DNA from: an uncultured Micrococcales bacterium
GTDB taxonomy: Bacteria; Actinomycetota; Actinomycetes; Actinomycetales; Microbacteriaceae
Direction of reading: 5' to 3'
Assembly (NCBI GenBank): GCA_903935175.1
Contig: CAIZQQ010000044.1
Location: 1 to 59,147, forward strand
DNA: 59,147 bases
Part shown: one piece after another, positions 25,692 to 32,368 of the stretch
How positions within the stretch are numbered: the first letter of the stretch is position 1
How the letters are laid out: every line of letters starts with the position of its first letter
Notes under the pieces: generated by a model
Seen by the model: only the letters and a program-made list of their open reading frames with translations
Database searches by the model: none
What the model was told of the DNA's origin: nothing
Position numbers and translations under genes: made by a program

Positions 25692-25722
25692 GGCAGGTTT
25701 AGTTCTGCTGAGGCAGGTTTAG
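25692..25722. repeat. Direct repeat GGCAGGTTTAG, two copies
   Basis: GGCAGGTTTAG occurs at 25692-25702 and 25712-25722, with a 20-bp period (about two helical turns), in the gap upstream of the 25606 gene. It could be a tandem protein-binding site or a chance duplication. Confidence 0.45.
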
Positions 25723-25752
25723 GCCAGGGCTAAGTGCTTAGGCAATGACGGG

Positions 25753-25810
25753 CAAGGTGTCTCGGCGGCCGCCGGCGAAAGGGGTGAAAAACGGCGGCCG
25801 CCGAACCTTG
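25753..25810. repeat. Large GC-rich inverted repeat between vwa gene and downstream genes
   Basis: CAAGGT, a GTC bulge and TCGGCGGCCGCCG pair with CGGCGGCCGCCGA and ACCTTG across a 17-nt loop: 19 pairs with one 3-nt bulge. Each arm contains the self-palindrome CGGCGGCCGCCG, so it is also two direct copies 17 bp apart. On the transcribed (minus) strand no T-tract follows, so it is more likely an RNA-processing or stability hairpin, or a protein site, than a simple terminator. Confidence 0.7.
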
Positions 25811-25816
25811 TCTGCG

Positions 25817-27151
25817 CTAGATCTCTTCGTTGTCGCCGGTCTTGGGGCGACGCTCTCTGAAGTTCGTCTTGTCGCGCATCACGCGGTTGCTGGTTTCGCG
25901 CATGCGCTTCGACTTCACGCCGTCATCCATCATGGCGAACGAGGACATCTCGCTGGTGTGACGGAAGAGACGAGCCTGCTGGCGGGCAGACAGGTTCGCG
26001 TTGCGAGCCCATTGTTCGAGCGCAACTCCGGCTTCGGTCAACATGGCGTCGGCCTCGGCAAAAGCGCCTCGGTCGTAGAGGTCTTGAGCCGCGCGACGCA
26101 CGTCTTCGAGACGCAGCGCCTTTAGCTCGGCCACGATGTCTTCATCGCGAGCCGGCTCGACCCAGTTGTCCTTGTCGACCAGTTCGAGCGTGATGCGCTT
26201 TTCACCGGTGACCAAGTCGCCTGAGACGAGGTCGGTGTACTGCCAGCGAACGATGATTCCCTCGACTTCGCGAAGCTCGATCTCTGGGTCGCGCAGCGCA
26301 AGCGTCGCGTCGAACACCCAGTTCTTCTCTTCGGCGGTCGAAAGGTCGCCCAGTTCGGCAACGGCGAGCGGAGCATCCCAGTTGAATCGACGAACCCAGC
26401 CACCCTTGCGAACACGAGAACCAGGGCCGGCGACCTCGCGGGCGAGCTCGATTTCTACGCGCAGACCCGAAACGGTCTTCTGCAGCATGTCTTCGATCTC
26501 GGCGTTGAGTGCGTCAACGGCCTCGTCGATGCGAATGGCAGCAACGTGGTTTCCGGCACCGGCACCAGCGACCGCATCGAGGATGCGCTCGTCGTAACCC
26601 TCACCGATTCCGATGGTGGTTGTGGTGATGAAGTGCTCGGTTGCGGCAGCCGCTAGCTGGCCAAGCGACTCTGGGTCTTGGTTACCCGAGTTTGCCTGAC
26701 CGTCTGACAGCAGAATGACCGCGGCCTCGATGCCTTCGGGTGCCGAAGCAGCCTCGGCTAGGCCGAAACGGTAACCGGCCTCGAGGTTGGTCGAGCCACC
26801 CGGCTGCAAGTTCGACACCAGGCGGCGAAGCGCTGCCATGTCGGTGTCGCCGATGCGAACCAGCGGCTGGTCGGTGATGGCAACGTCGTCAAACGTCACC
26901 ACCGAGATGTAGTCGGCTGGGTTTAGGCGGCCGAGAATGTCAAGAATGGTGCCCTTGACGAGCTCGAGTCGCCCGCCGCCCATCGAACCCGAACGGTCGA
27001 CGACGAAAACGATCGCCTTGTCTTTGCGAACGATTTCTTCGGTGCGAGCTGGCGCGGTCGGGGCGGTTGCCTCGACCATGATGCCGATCGAGGTCGGCTC
27101 TGCGCCCTCACGGCCCTTAACTAAGTTGTGTTCAAATTTGATTTCAATCAC
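25817..27151 (-). CDS. Von Willebrand factor A (VWA) domain protein
   Basis: Intracellular VWA protein with an intact MIDAS metal site: DRSGSM (about 50-55), the Thr in GGSTNLEAG (about 118), and LLSDGQANSG. N-terminal strand domain about 1-40, VWA about 45-230, then a beta-sandwich and a helical C-terminus, as in cytosolic VWA proteins that partner AAA+ ATPases or scaffold complexes. GTG 27151 is preferred: AAGGA sits 10 nt upstream of it but only 1 nt before the GTG at 27160. No signal peptide or sortase motif. Second gene of the cluster, after the ARPP-1-like gene. No MoxR-type ATPase is adjacent; the nearest AAA+ protein is the CbxX-type one at 17795. Confidence 0.88.
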   Translation of the reverse strand: MIEIKFEHNLVKGREGAEPTSIGIMVEATAPTAPARTEEIVRKDKAIVFVVDRSGSMGGGRLELVKGTILDILGRLNPADYISVVTFDDVAITDQPLVRIGDTDMAALRRLVSNLQPGGSTNLEAGYRFGLAEAASAPEGIEAAVILLSDGQANSGNQDPESLGQLAAAATEHFITTTTIGIGEGYDERILDAVAGAGAGNHVAAIRIDEAVDALNAEIEDMLQKTVSGLRVEIELAREVAGPGSRVRKGGWVRRFNWDAPLAVAELGDLSTAEEKNWVFDATLALRDPEIELREVEGIIVRWQYTDLVSGDLVTGEKRITLELVDKDNWVEPARDEDIVAELKALRLEDVRRAAQDLYDRGAFAEADAMLTEAGVALEQWARNANLSARQQARLFRHTSEMSSFAMMDDGVKSKRMRETSNRVMRDKTNFRERRPKTGDNEEI

Positions 27152-27204
27152 GTCTATCACGTCCTTTCGAAGACTCTTATTTGGTGCTGCTTTGAAATCT
27201 GGGT

Positions 27205-27236
27205 GGATGCTGACGCGAACCTTGCGGTGCGCATCC
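27205..27236. repeat. Inverted repeat in the ARPP-1/VWA intergenic gap
   Basis: GGATGC (27205-27210) and GCATCC (27231-27236) with an inner CGC/GCG pair form a hairpin in the 122-bp gap. It may be a transcript-processing site; weak support. Confidence 0.35.
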
Positions 27237-27273
27237 GTGTTGGCTAACTGGGTTTGCCTCGTCGGCCCCGGCG

Positions 27274-28299
27274 TTATGCGGCCAACACCAACTCGTGAGC
27301 GGCGTTGAGCGCCGACATGTGCAGCAGGGATCCGTCGCGCAGCACACCTTCGGCGGCTACGAAGCGGTCTGGCTTGTTGCGCAGGCAGCCGTCTGACTGA
27401 ACCTGGTCTAGACCGAGACGCTCGATGCGCTCGACAAAATCGCGAGCCAGCTGCGAACGGCAGACCTTGTAGGCCTTGGTTAGCGACTCTGGCAGGTAAG
27501 CATCGAGGATGCTCTCCAACCGCTCGGCGAGAGTGTCGGGGTGATCGAACACTTCGATGGCTAGCGGCGAACCGGCGATTGCCACGAGCACACCGCGCTG
27601 ACCGTAGATCGGTTCAGGCTTTTCGAGCTTGAGCGCTGCGATTTCGGCCTCGATCTCGACGCGCATTTCGACTAGCGACTCGGTTGGGCGCACCTTGTTG
27701 TTGCGCATGCCGAATTCGCGAACCTTGTTCCAAACTTCGCCCTGATCGGCCATGGCCTGGTGAACGGTGCCGTTCGATGCCTTCTGCATTCCGCGAATAG
27801 CTGAGCGAACTCCGGCTGGTGCACGGCGACCGCCGAGCTTTTGAGTGGCCACGCCACCCCAGCGACCTGCTTCGACGCAGACGACTGGCAGTGCGGTGGT
27901 AACTCCGGCCCCGACTAGCACGGTGCGGGTAAGTGCTCGGTGCTGCCATCCGCCTTCAAGAAGTGTGCCTTCAAGAAGCAGAACCGGCTGGCCGAGTTCG
28001 TTTTTGACGTTTAGTGTGCCAACCGACGGAACATCGCCCTCGACAACGGCAACCTTGCCGCCGGTCTCGGTGACATAGTCGCGGGTTTTGACAGGGGCAT
28101 CTGTGAAGATTGGAAACCAGGTGAGGTTGCCGTAGCGCTGACCGCGACCTAGGTGCATGGTTGGCAGTTGCTTCATGACCTTGGTTGAAGCTGGCTTGGC
28201 GGTGCGCACGGCACGGCCGGTCTTGGCGTCGGCAATGACATCGGCGATTGGCTTCTGGCCTCGCAGGCTGTCTGCCCAGTTGTTGAACTCTTGGTTCAT
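27274..28299 (-). CDS. ARPP-1-like (DUF6569) protein
   Basis: Resembles the ARPP-1 domain family (proteins associated with ADP-ribosylglycohydrolase and rhodanese/phosphatase genes), recognised from the strand-rich block LLLEGTLLEGGWQHRAL (about 109-125) followed by TRTVLVGAG and VVCVEAGRWGG. Start at ATG 28299 (MNQEFNNWAD) with AAGGA 9 nt upstream; 341 aa. The core is about 60-190, followed by a helical region ending NAAHELVLAA. It is the first gene of the 12-gene cluster, directly behind an operator-covered promoter and divergent from an NrtR-like regulator. Biochemical activity of the family is not known to me; the name is from memory and should be verified. Confidence 0.75.
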   Translation of the reverse strand: MNQEFNNWADSLRGQKPIADVIADAKTGRAVRTAKPASTKVMKQLPTMHLGRGQRYGNLTWFPIFTDAPVKTRDYVTETGGKVAVVEGDVPSVGTLNVKNELGQPVLLLEGTLLEGGWQHRALTRTVLVGAGVTTALPVVCVEAGRWGGVATQKLGGRRAPAGVRSAIRGMQKASNGTVHQAMADQGEVWNKVREFGMRNNKVRPTESLVEMRVEIEAEIAALKLEKPEPIYGQRGVLVAIAGSPLAIEVFDHPDTLAERLESILDAYLPESLTKAYKVCRSQLARDFVERIERLGLDQVQSDGCLRNKPDRFVAAEGVLRDGSLLHMSALNAAHELVLAA

Positions 28300-28326
28300 A
28301 CGATCACATCCTTCGGTTGGAGAAGT

Positions 28327-28355
28327 ACCATAACACAAATAGTTTTTATGAGCAA
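28327..28355 (-). promoter_or_regulatory. Promoter of the 12-gene cluster
   Basis: On the minus strand, -35 TTGCTC (28355-28350) and -10 TATGGT (28332-28327) are 17 bp apart, upstream of the ARPP-1-like start at 28299. The palindrome at 28338-28361 covers the -35 and spacer, which predicts repression when the site is occupied. Confidence 0.55.
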
Positions 28356-28361
28356 ACTATT
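28338..28361. promoter_or_regulatory. Palindromic operator, probably for the NrtR-like regulator
   Basis: AATAGTTT (28338-28345) and AAACTATT (28354-28361) are perfect inverted copies with an 8-nt spacer, centred on the cluster promoter and 48 bp before the divergent regulator gene. ATAGT/ACTAT half-sites recall operators described for NrtR regulators. Assignment to this regulator is by position. Confidence 0.7.
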
Positions 28362-28398
28362 CCCGACAAATGGCGTGTCGCTGTGTTTCTGGTGTTTC

Positions 28399-28404
28399 TA
28401 ATGT
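28399..28404 (+). promoter_or_regulatory. -10 box for a leaderless NrtR-like mRNA
   Basis: TAATGT ends 5 nt before the ATG at 28410, and no Shine-Dalgarno sequence is present, the geometry of a leaderless transcript. No good -35 is visible. Confidence 0.45.
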
Positions 28405-28409
28405 AGATT

Positions 28410-29318
28410 ATGAACATGACCACCGACATTTATTCTGACAAGGCCCTCGACCTAGTGATTTTCACCGTCGTCGACGAGGCGACACTTAGGTCGAAAGTTT
28501 GGGATGACGAGCTCATCTCACCCAGCTATGCCGGCCAAAAGGGCAGCTACGGGCTTTCGCTGTTTGCCGTCACCGTGCCGGCCGACACCGCTCTATACCC
28601 GCTCGCCAGTGGGCAGCGCGTGCTGCCCGGCGGCTACCTCGGCAAGAGTGAATCGCTCGAACAAGCCAGCCACCGCATCGCCCAAGATCGACTCGGCCTT
28701 TCGCTCAAAACGAAGATTCGGCAACTGGGCATCTTCGACGACCCCAAGCGCGACCCCAACGACCGCGTGCTTTCGTTCGCCTACTGGGGCATGGTCAATT
28801 TCGAAGACATCCGCAAATTCTTAGGCGGCAAAGAGCGCGTCGGCCTCGAGCTGATCTGTTCACAACTTTTCATGGACAAGTTCGAGCGCGAAAACGGCAC
28901 GCTAGACAAGTTCGACGGCGTCTCTCGCTTCGGCAATCGAAAGATGCCGGATGCTAAGCGCAAGGTCGGGCACGACAAAACTCTCACGAGCCAAACCAAG
29001 AGCGGGCGCATCCTAGGTTTAGACCACGACGACATGGTGTTCTATGCGTGGAGGCAGCTGCGCCATGCGTTTGACGGTCGCCTCGATCCGTTTCGCTACC
29101 TCGGCATCAACCCGCTCGGCGAAGAGTTTCGCTTGAGCGATCTGCAAGAGTTCACCGAGGTTTGCCGCGGCGAGCGCGTTCAACGTGATGCGTTTAGGCG
29201 CATGATGCTGGCCGAAACTTCGTATCTCAGTTCCACCGGCCGCACCGACTCGAAGCGCCCTGGCAAGCCGGCGAATCTCTACGAACTGAGCGCTCCGCCG
29301 CCAGCGCACGAGCAGTAG
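28410..29318 (+). CDS. NrtR-like regulator: degenerate Nudix domain plus winged helix
   Basis: Transcription regulator with a Nudix-fold sensor (about 10-160) and a C-terminal winged helix (about 195-285, with HDDMVFYAWRQLRHAF and LSDLQEFTEVCRG). The Nudix box region GGYLGKSESLEQASHRIAQDR keeps the framework but lacks the catalytic REUxEE glutamates, as in NrtR repressors that bind ADP-ribose or related ligands instead of hydrolysing them. 302 aa is slightly long for NrtR. It is divergent from the ARPP-1-like gene with a palindromic operator between them, so I infer it controls the 12-gene cluster. Effector could be ADP-ribose, NAD+ or another nucleotide sugar; AraR-type relatives sense sugars. 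Confidence 0.82.
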   Translation: MNMTTDIYSDKALDLVIFTVVDEATLRSKVWDDELISPSYAGQKGSYGLSLFAVTVPADTALYPLASGQRVLPGGYLGKSESLEQASHRIAQDRLGLSLKTKIRQLGIFDDPKRDPNDRVLSFAYWGMVNFEDIRKFLGGKERVGLELICSQLFMDKFERENGTLDKFDGVSRFGNRKMPDAKRKVGHDKTLTSQTKSGRILGLDHDDMVFYAWRQLRHAFDGRLDPFRYLGINPLGEEFRLSDLQEFTEVCRGERVQRDAFRRMMLAETSYLSSTGRTDSKRPGKPANLYELSAPPPAHEQ

Positions 29319-29364
29319 TGTTGCACTAATTAGATTTGAGCCGAACTAGGGGATGAGGTAGCAG

Positions 29365-31149
29365 ATGGTCATCATGATCCCGCAAAAAATCGACAACCAG
29401 AACCCGATTTCTGAGAAGGAAGTTTTTCAGGCTCTGAATTTGATTGGCAATAGGCCAAATTGGATTGTGATTCACGCTCTAAAGCAAGCCCGATCAATCA
29501 AGAATCTGTCCGCAGAGACAGACTTCGTTGTGATTGCCCCGGGTATGGGCATCGTTCTAATCGAGGCCAAAGGGGCAACTGGAGTCAAGATCGAAGGCAA
29601 CTCCTGGAGTATGGAAGGGGTACCTGAGGACGCGAAACATAAGGACCCGCTTGGCCAACTTGATGGGGCCGCGGCAAACATTCGTCGTTACCTGCGAAAA
29701 CAGAAACTTATAGATAACGGCACCCCAGTGACCAGGCTTGTGTGGTTCAACAAACTCTCGGAAGGGAACATTGACGACAGCAAGAAGGACAAGGGAATGG
29801 AGCTGTTTCCCTGGGAACTAGCTTGGCTTGAAAATCTCGAGGATGCCCAGTCCATCATCGAGAGAAACTTGCGCAACCACACAAAAGAACATCCCGAATT
29901 CTGGGGGGCAAAGCTAGACGGCAGCTCACTAACCCCGGACCTGGCAAGCAAGATTGCGGCAGCACTCCGTGTTGACATCGAGGTCACCAGTGACAAAGCG
30001 AGTGAAGCTAAAGCCCGTGCCGTACGGATAAGCCAAGCGACAAAGGAGCAGTTAAAGTGCCTCAGTTTGGTTTCATCCAACCCATATCTCTATTTCGAAG
30101 GTGGTGCCGGCTCTGGCAAGACGCAGTTGGTCATTGAGAGCGCACTCAATTTGGCCTCGCAGGGAAAATCTGTGCTCTTGACCGCGTGGAACAAGATGAT
30201 GGCTGAACGCTTGGAAAGAAGATTTGCTGGGGTGCCTAATGTACACGTCGAAGACGTCGGCTCTATGCTTGCCAGCATCGCGATGCAAGAGCGACCCGCT
30301 GAAGTAAGCAAAGATGACTGGTACGATCGGGAACTCGCAACACTGGCTAGTAAAGAGATAGCCGCCCATCGTGGCCTTGCGTCATTTGACGCTATCTGTA
30401 TTGATGAATTTCAAGACATCGCCACCAAACCAGCGGTTTGCAAAGCAATTTTTTCTCTAATTAAACCTGGCGCAAGCCCCACCATTGTGCTTGCGGGTGA
30501 TGACGAGCAACAAATCATGGCGACTGCATCGAAAGTGAATGCCTTCCAGGCGGCTCAAGCACTCAACCCAGGTTTTATACGTATCACCCTCAACGCAAAC
30601 TGCAGGCAGGCTCCTGAGCTATCTATCGCCGTACACAACTTTCTCGAAATGGATTCGACTCAACTCAATCACCTGGTTCCCTACGGGGGCGAACACAGTT
30701 TTGAAGTGATCCCTACCGATGAAGCGAGCCAACTGAAAGATCTAGCTCGAGTGATAAACCGACTTTTGGAGAGATTTGAGGGCAAAAACATTCGAATACT
30801 CAGCCCATTCGGTGCAAAGAGATCAAGTCTTGCGCTACTTTTTGCAACACCTAGCGATGAAATCCATAGCAAAGAAGTAAAAAAGTTGATGCCTCTTTTG
30901 CGTCATGAATCCAGCCCCGATGGCAAAATCACGTGGCGCTCGATTTCCTCATTCAAGGGATTAGAGGAGGATGTGATTGTGATCGTTGACATCAACGAAG
31001 AGGCAAGAGATTGGCTTGAAGGCGAACGTAAGAGCCTTCGCGAGCAACTTTATGTCGGTATGACTCGTGCTCGGTTCCACCTCTACATGCTGGTGAGCGA
31101 TGGGCTTTACGAGGCAAACACAAACGTTGATGGCTCAGTAATAAAGTAA
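29365..31149 (+). CDS. NERD-nuclease / SF1 helicase fusion
   Basis: Predicted nuclease-helicase, 594 aa. NERD domain (about 15-140) with D53 in ETDFVV and E67/K69 in LIEAKG, the same residue numbers as in the 11719-13395 protein. SF1 helicase follows: Walker A EGGAGSGKT (about 243), Walker B CIDEFQD (about 343), NCRQAPEL, ISSFKGLEEDVIV, and motif VI QLYVGMTRAR. All motifs are complete. ATG 29365 has a GAGG site 6 nt upstream; it lies 46 bp after the NrtR-like gene and may share its transcript. Sequence elsewhere differs much from the first NERD-SF1 protein. It may be a stand-alone defence protein of nuclease-helicase type; DNA repair is the alternative. Confidence 0.87.
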   Translation: MVIMIPQKIDNQNPISEKEVFQALNLIGNRPNWIVIHALKQARSIKNLSAETDFVVIAPGMGIVLIEAKGATGVKIEGNSWSMEGVPEDAKHKDPLGQLDGAAANIRRYLRKQKLIDNGTPVTRLVWFNKLSEGNIDDSKKDKGMELFPWELAWLENLEDAQSIIERNLRNHTKEHPEFWGAKLDGSSLTPDLASKIAAALRVDIEVTSDKASEAKARAVRISQATKEQLKCLSLVSSNPYLYFEGGAGSGKTQLVIESALNLASQGKSVLLTAWNKMMAERLERRFAGVPNVHVEDVGSMLASIAMQERPAEVSKDDWYDRELATLASKEIAAHRGLASFDAICIDEFQDIATKPAVCKAIFSLIKPGASPTIVLAGDDEQQIMATASKVNAFQAAQALNPGFIRITLNANCRQAPELSIAVHNFLEMDSTQLNHLVPYGGEHSFEVIPTDEASQLKDLARVINRLLERFEGKNIRILSPFGAKRSSLALLFATPSDEIHSKEVKKLMPLLRHESSPDGKITWRSISSFKGLEEDVIVIVDINEEARDWLEGERKSLREQLYVGMTRARFHLYMLVSDGLYEANTNVDGSVIK

Positions 31150-31167
31150 GGCCTTGGTGTTGATCGC

Positions 31168-31551
31168 CTAAAAAGGAGAGTCTTTGGCGCCGGGAGCTCT
31201 ATTTGGCGAGATTGACGGAGGGCTCTCCACGGGCGCGGGCCTACAAAAGAGAATGCGGCATGCACCTTTACATTGTCGGCACTCAAACATCGAACATCTG
31301 CAGTCGGCTTGTAGTTGAGTGCAATCGTGGCAGCGGTGGCACTCACAGGCGGTTAGATATGCCTGGCAAACATCACACTTACATAAGCAGTCGTAAATCG
31401 ATTTATCACACTCGTGACATTTCTCACAACGACAAGAACCCCCGAGGCATTCTTCGCACTCGCTACAGATTTCATGATCGCAGTCACCGCTAGCGGAACC
31501 ACAACTTTCACAGCACCCGCATAGATCGGGATCCCCAAAGTAGCCTGCCAC
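31168..31551 (-). CDS. Cysteine-rich repeat protein
   Basis: Not recognised. Start chosen at GTG 31551, 6 nt after AGGGGA; a GTG 6 bp further out touches the Shine-Dalgarno sequence. 127 aa with 26 cysteines. From about residue 40, four repeats of roughly 15 residues run C-x-C-x2-C-x2-C, e.g. CRCEKCHECDKSIYD and CECHRCHDCTQLQAD, with interspersed histidines. No signal peptide, so these are probably metal-binding rather than disulphide-bonded; stacked zinc knuckles or a metallothionein-like store are possible. The last 20 residues are proline-rich. It converges on the NERD-SF1 gene with 18 bp between stops. Confidence 0.7.
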   Translation of the reverse strand: MAGYFGDPDLCGCCESCGSASGDCDHEICSECEECLGGSCRCEKCHECDKSIYDCLCKCDVCQAYLTACECHRCHDCTQLQADCRCSMFECRQCKGACRILFCRPAPVESPPSISPNRAPGAKDSPF

Positions 31552-31657
31552 TCTCACTCCCCTAAATCATGTGTTCACTAACGCTAACGCCACTATACAT
31601 TTGGCCGTGCATCCGTGCGAAGATAGTCAAAACTGAAATAGCTGCAAGGAGCCAGCC

Positions 31658-32206
31658 ATGAGCCAGAACCGCTTTTCGACCATCCTAGAAAAAGGCCTAT
31701 TCGCCAGCCGCTGGCTTCTCGCACCGCTCTATGTAGGTCTGGCCATTGCCCTGGTACTCGTGCTGTGGCGCTTCGGCGAAGCGTTCATCAAGCTGGCCGC
31801 CAGCATGGTTTCGGGCGAAGACCACGGATTCGTGCTCGAACTGCTAGCCCTGCTCGACCTGGTGCTGCTGGCCAATCTGATTCTCATCGTGATTTTTGCC
31901 GGATACGAGAACTTCGTGAGCAAGATCGACGCCGCGAAAGAGAACGTTGACCGCCCACACTGGATGGGCACCATCGACTTCTCGGGTCTGAAGCTCAAGC
32001 TAATCGGCTCGTTGGTTGCCATCTCGGTGATCGAGCTGCTCAAAGACTTCATTCACCTGGGCGAAGACCCATCGGCCAAAATCGGCGACGGCACCATCTG
32101 GCGAATCGTGATTCACCTGGTCTTTATGCTCTCAGGGCTTACCTTCGCGGTCATGGACTTCGTCGCATCGAAGATCGCCCCACACGGCGAAGCTGCAACG
32201 CCCTAA
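31658..32206 (+). CDS. YqhA-like (UPF0114) membrane protein
   Basis: Inner-membrane protein of the UPF0114/YqhA family, function unknown. 182 aa with four membrane segments (about 18-42, 53-78, 105-130 and 143-165). Family-typical phrases are FASRWLLAPLYVGL at the N-terminus, FVSKID, and a cytoplasmic loop DRPHWMGTIDFSGLKLKL. ATG 31658 has AAGGAG at 7 nt. Single-gene transcription unit, preceded by AT-rich DNA after the cysteine-rich gene and followed by the 22-bp intergenic repeat. Confidence 0.88.
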   Translation: MSQNRFSTILEKGLFASRWLLAPLYVGLAIALVLVLWRFGEAFIKLAASMVSGEDHGFVLELLALLDLVLLANLILIVIFAGYENFVSKIDAAKENVDRPHWMGTIDFSGLKLKLIGSLVAISVIELLKDFIHLGEDPSAKIGDGTIWRIVIHLVFMLSGLTFAVMDFVASKIAPHGEAATP

Positions 32207-32225
32207 CGTCAAACGATTTCATGGG

Positions 32226-32247
32226 CGGATGCTCGGGGCCAAGCCCC
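32226..32247. repeat. 22-bp intergenic repeat, copy 1
   Basis: Starts CGGATGCTCGGGGCCAAG and is identical to 34045-34066; each copy follows a plus-strand gene by 6-20 bp. GGGGC and GCCCC can pair around CAA. No T-run follows, so it is not a standard terminator. Confidence 0.7.
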
Positions 32248-32368
32248 CGCGCTCACCAACGTTTGACACTCGCGGCTCATAGAGGCCACGCCATCCACCA
32301 TTTAGACGTAGTCTGAGACAGACAGATGTGCCCAATTAAGCAGATTTAATCTCAGAGAGGACCCCTCC

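Noticed and set aside
25692-25722. Direct repeat considered as a CRISPR remnant
   Set aside because: Only two 11-bp copies 20 bp apart, no spacers of regular size and no cas genes in the window.
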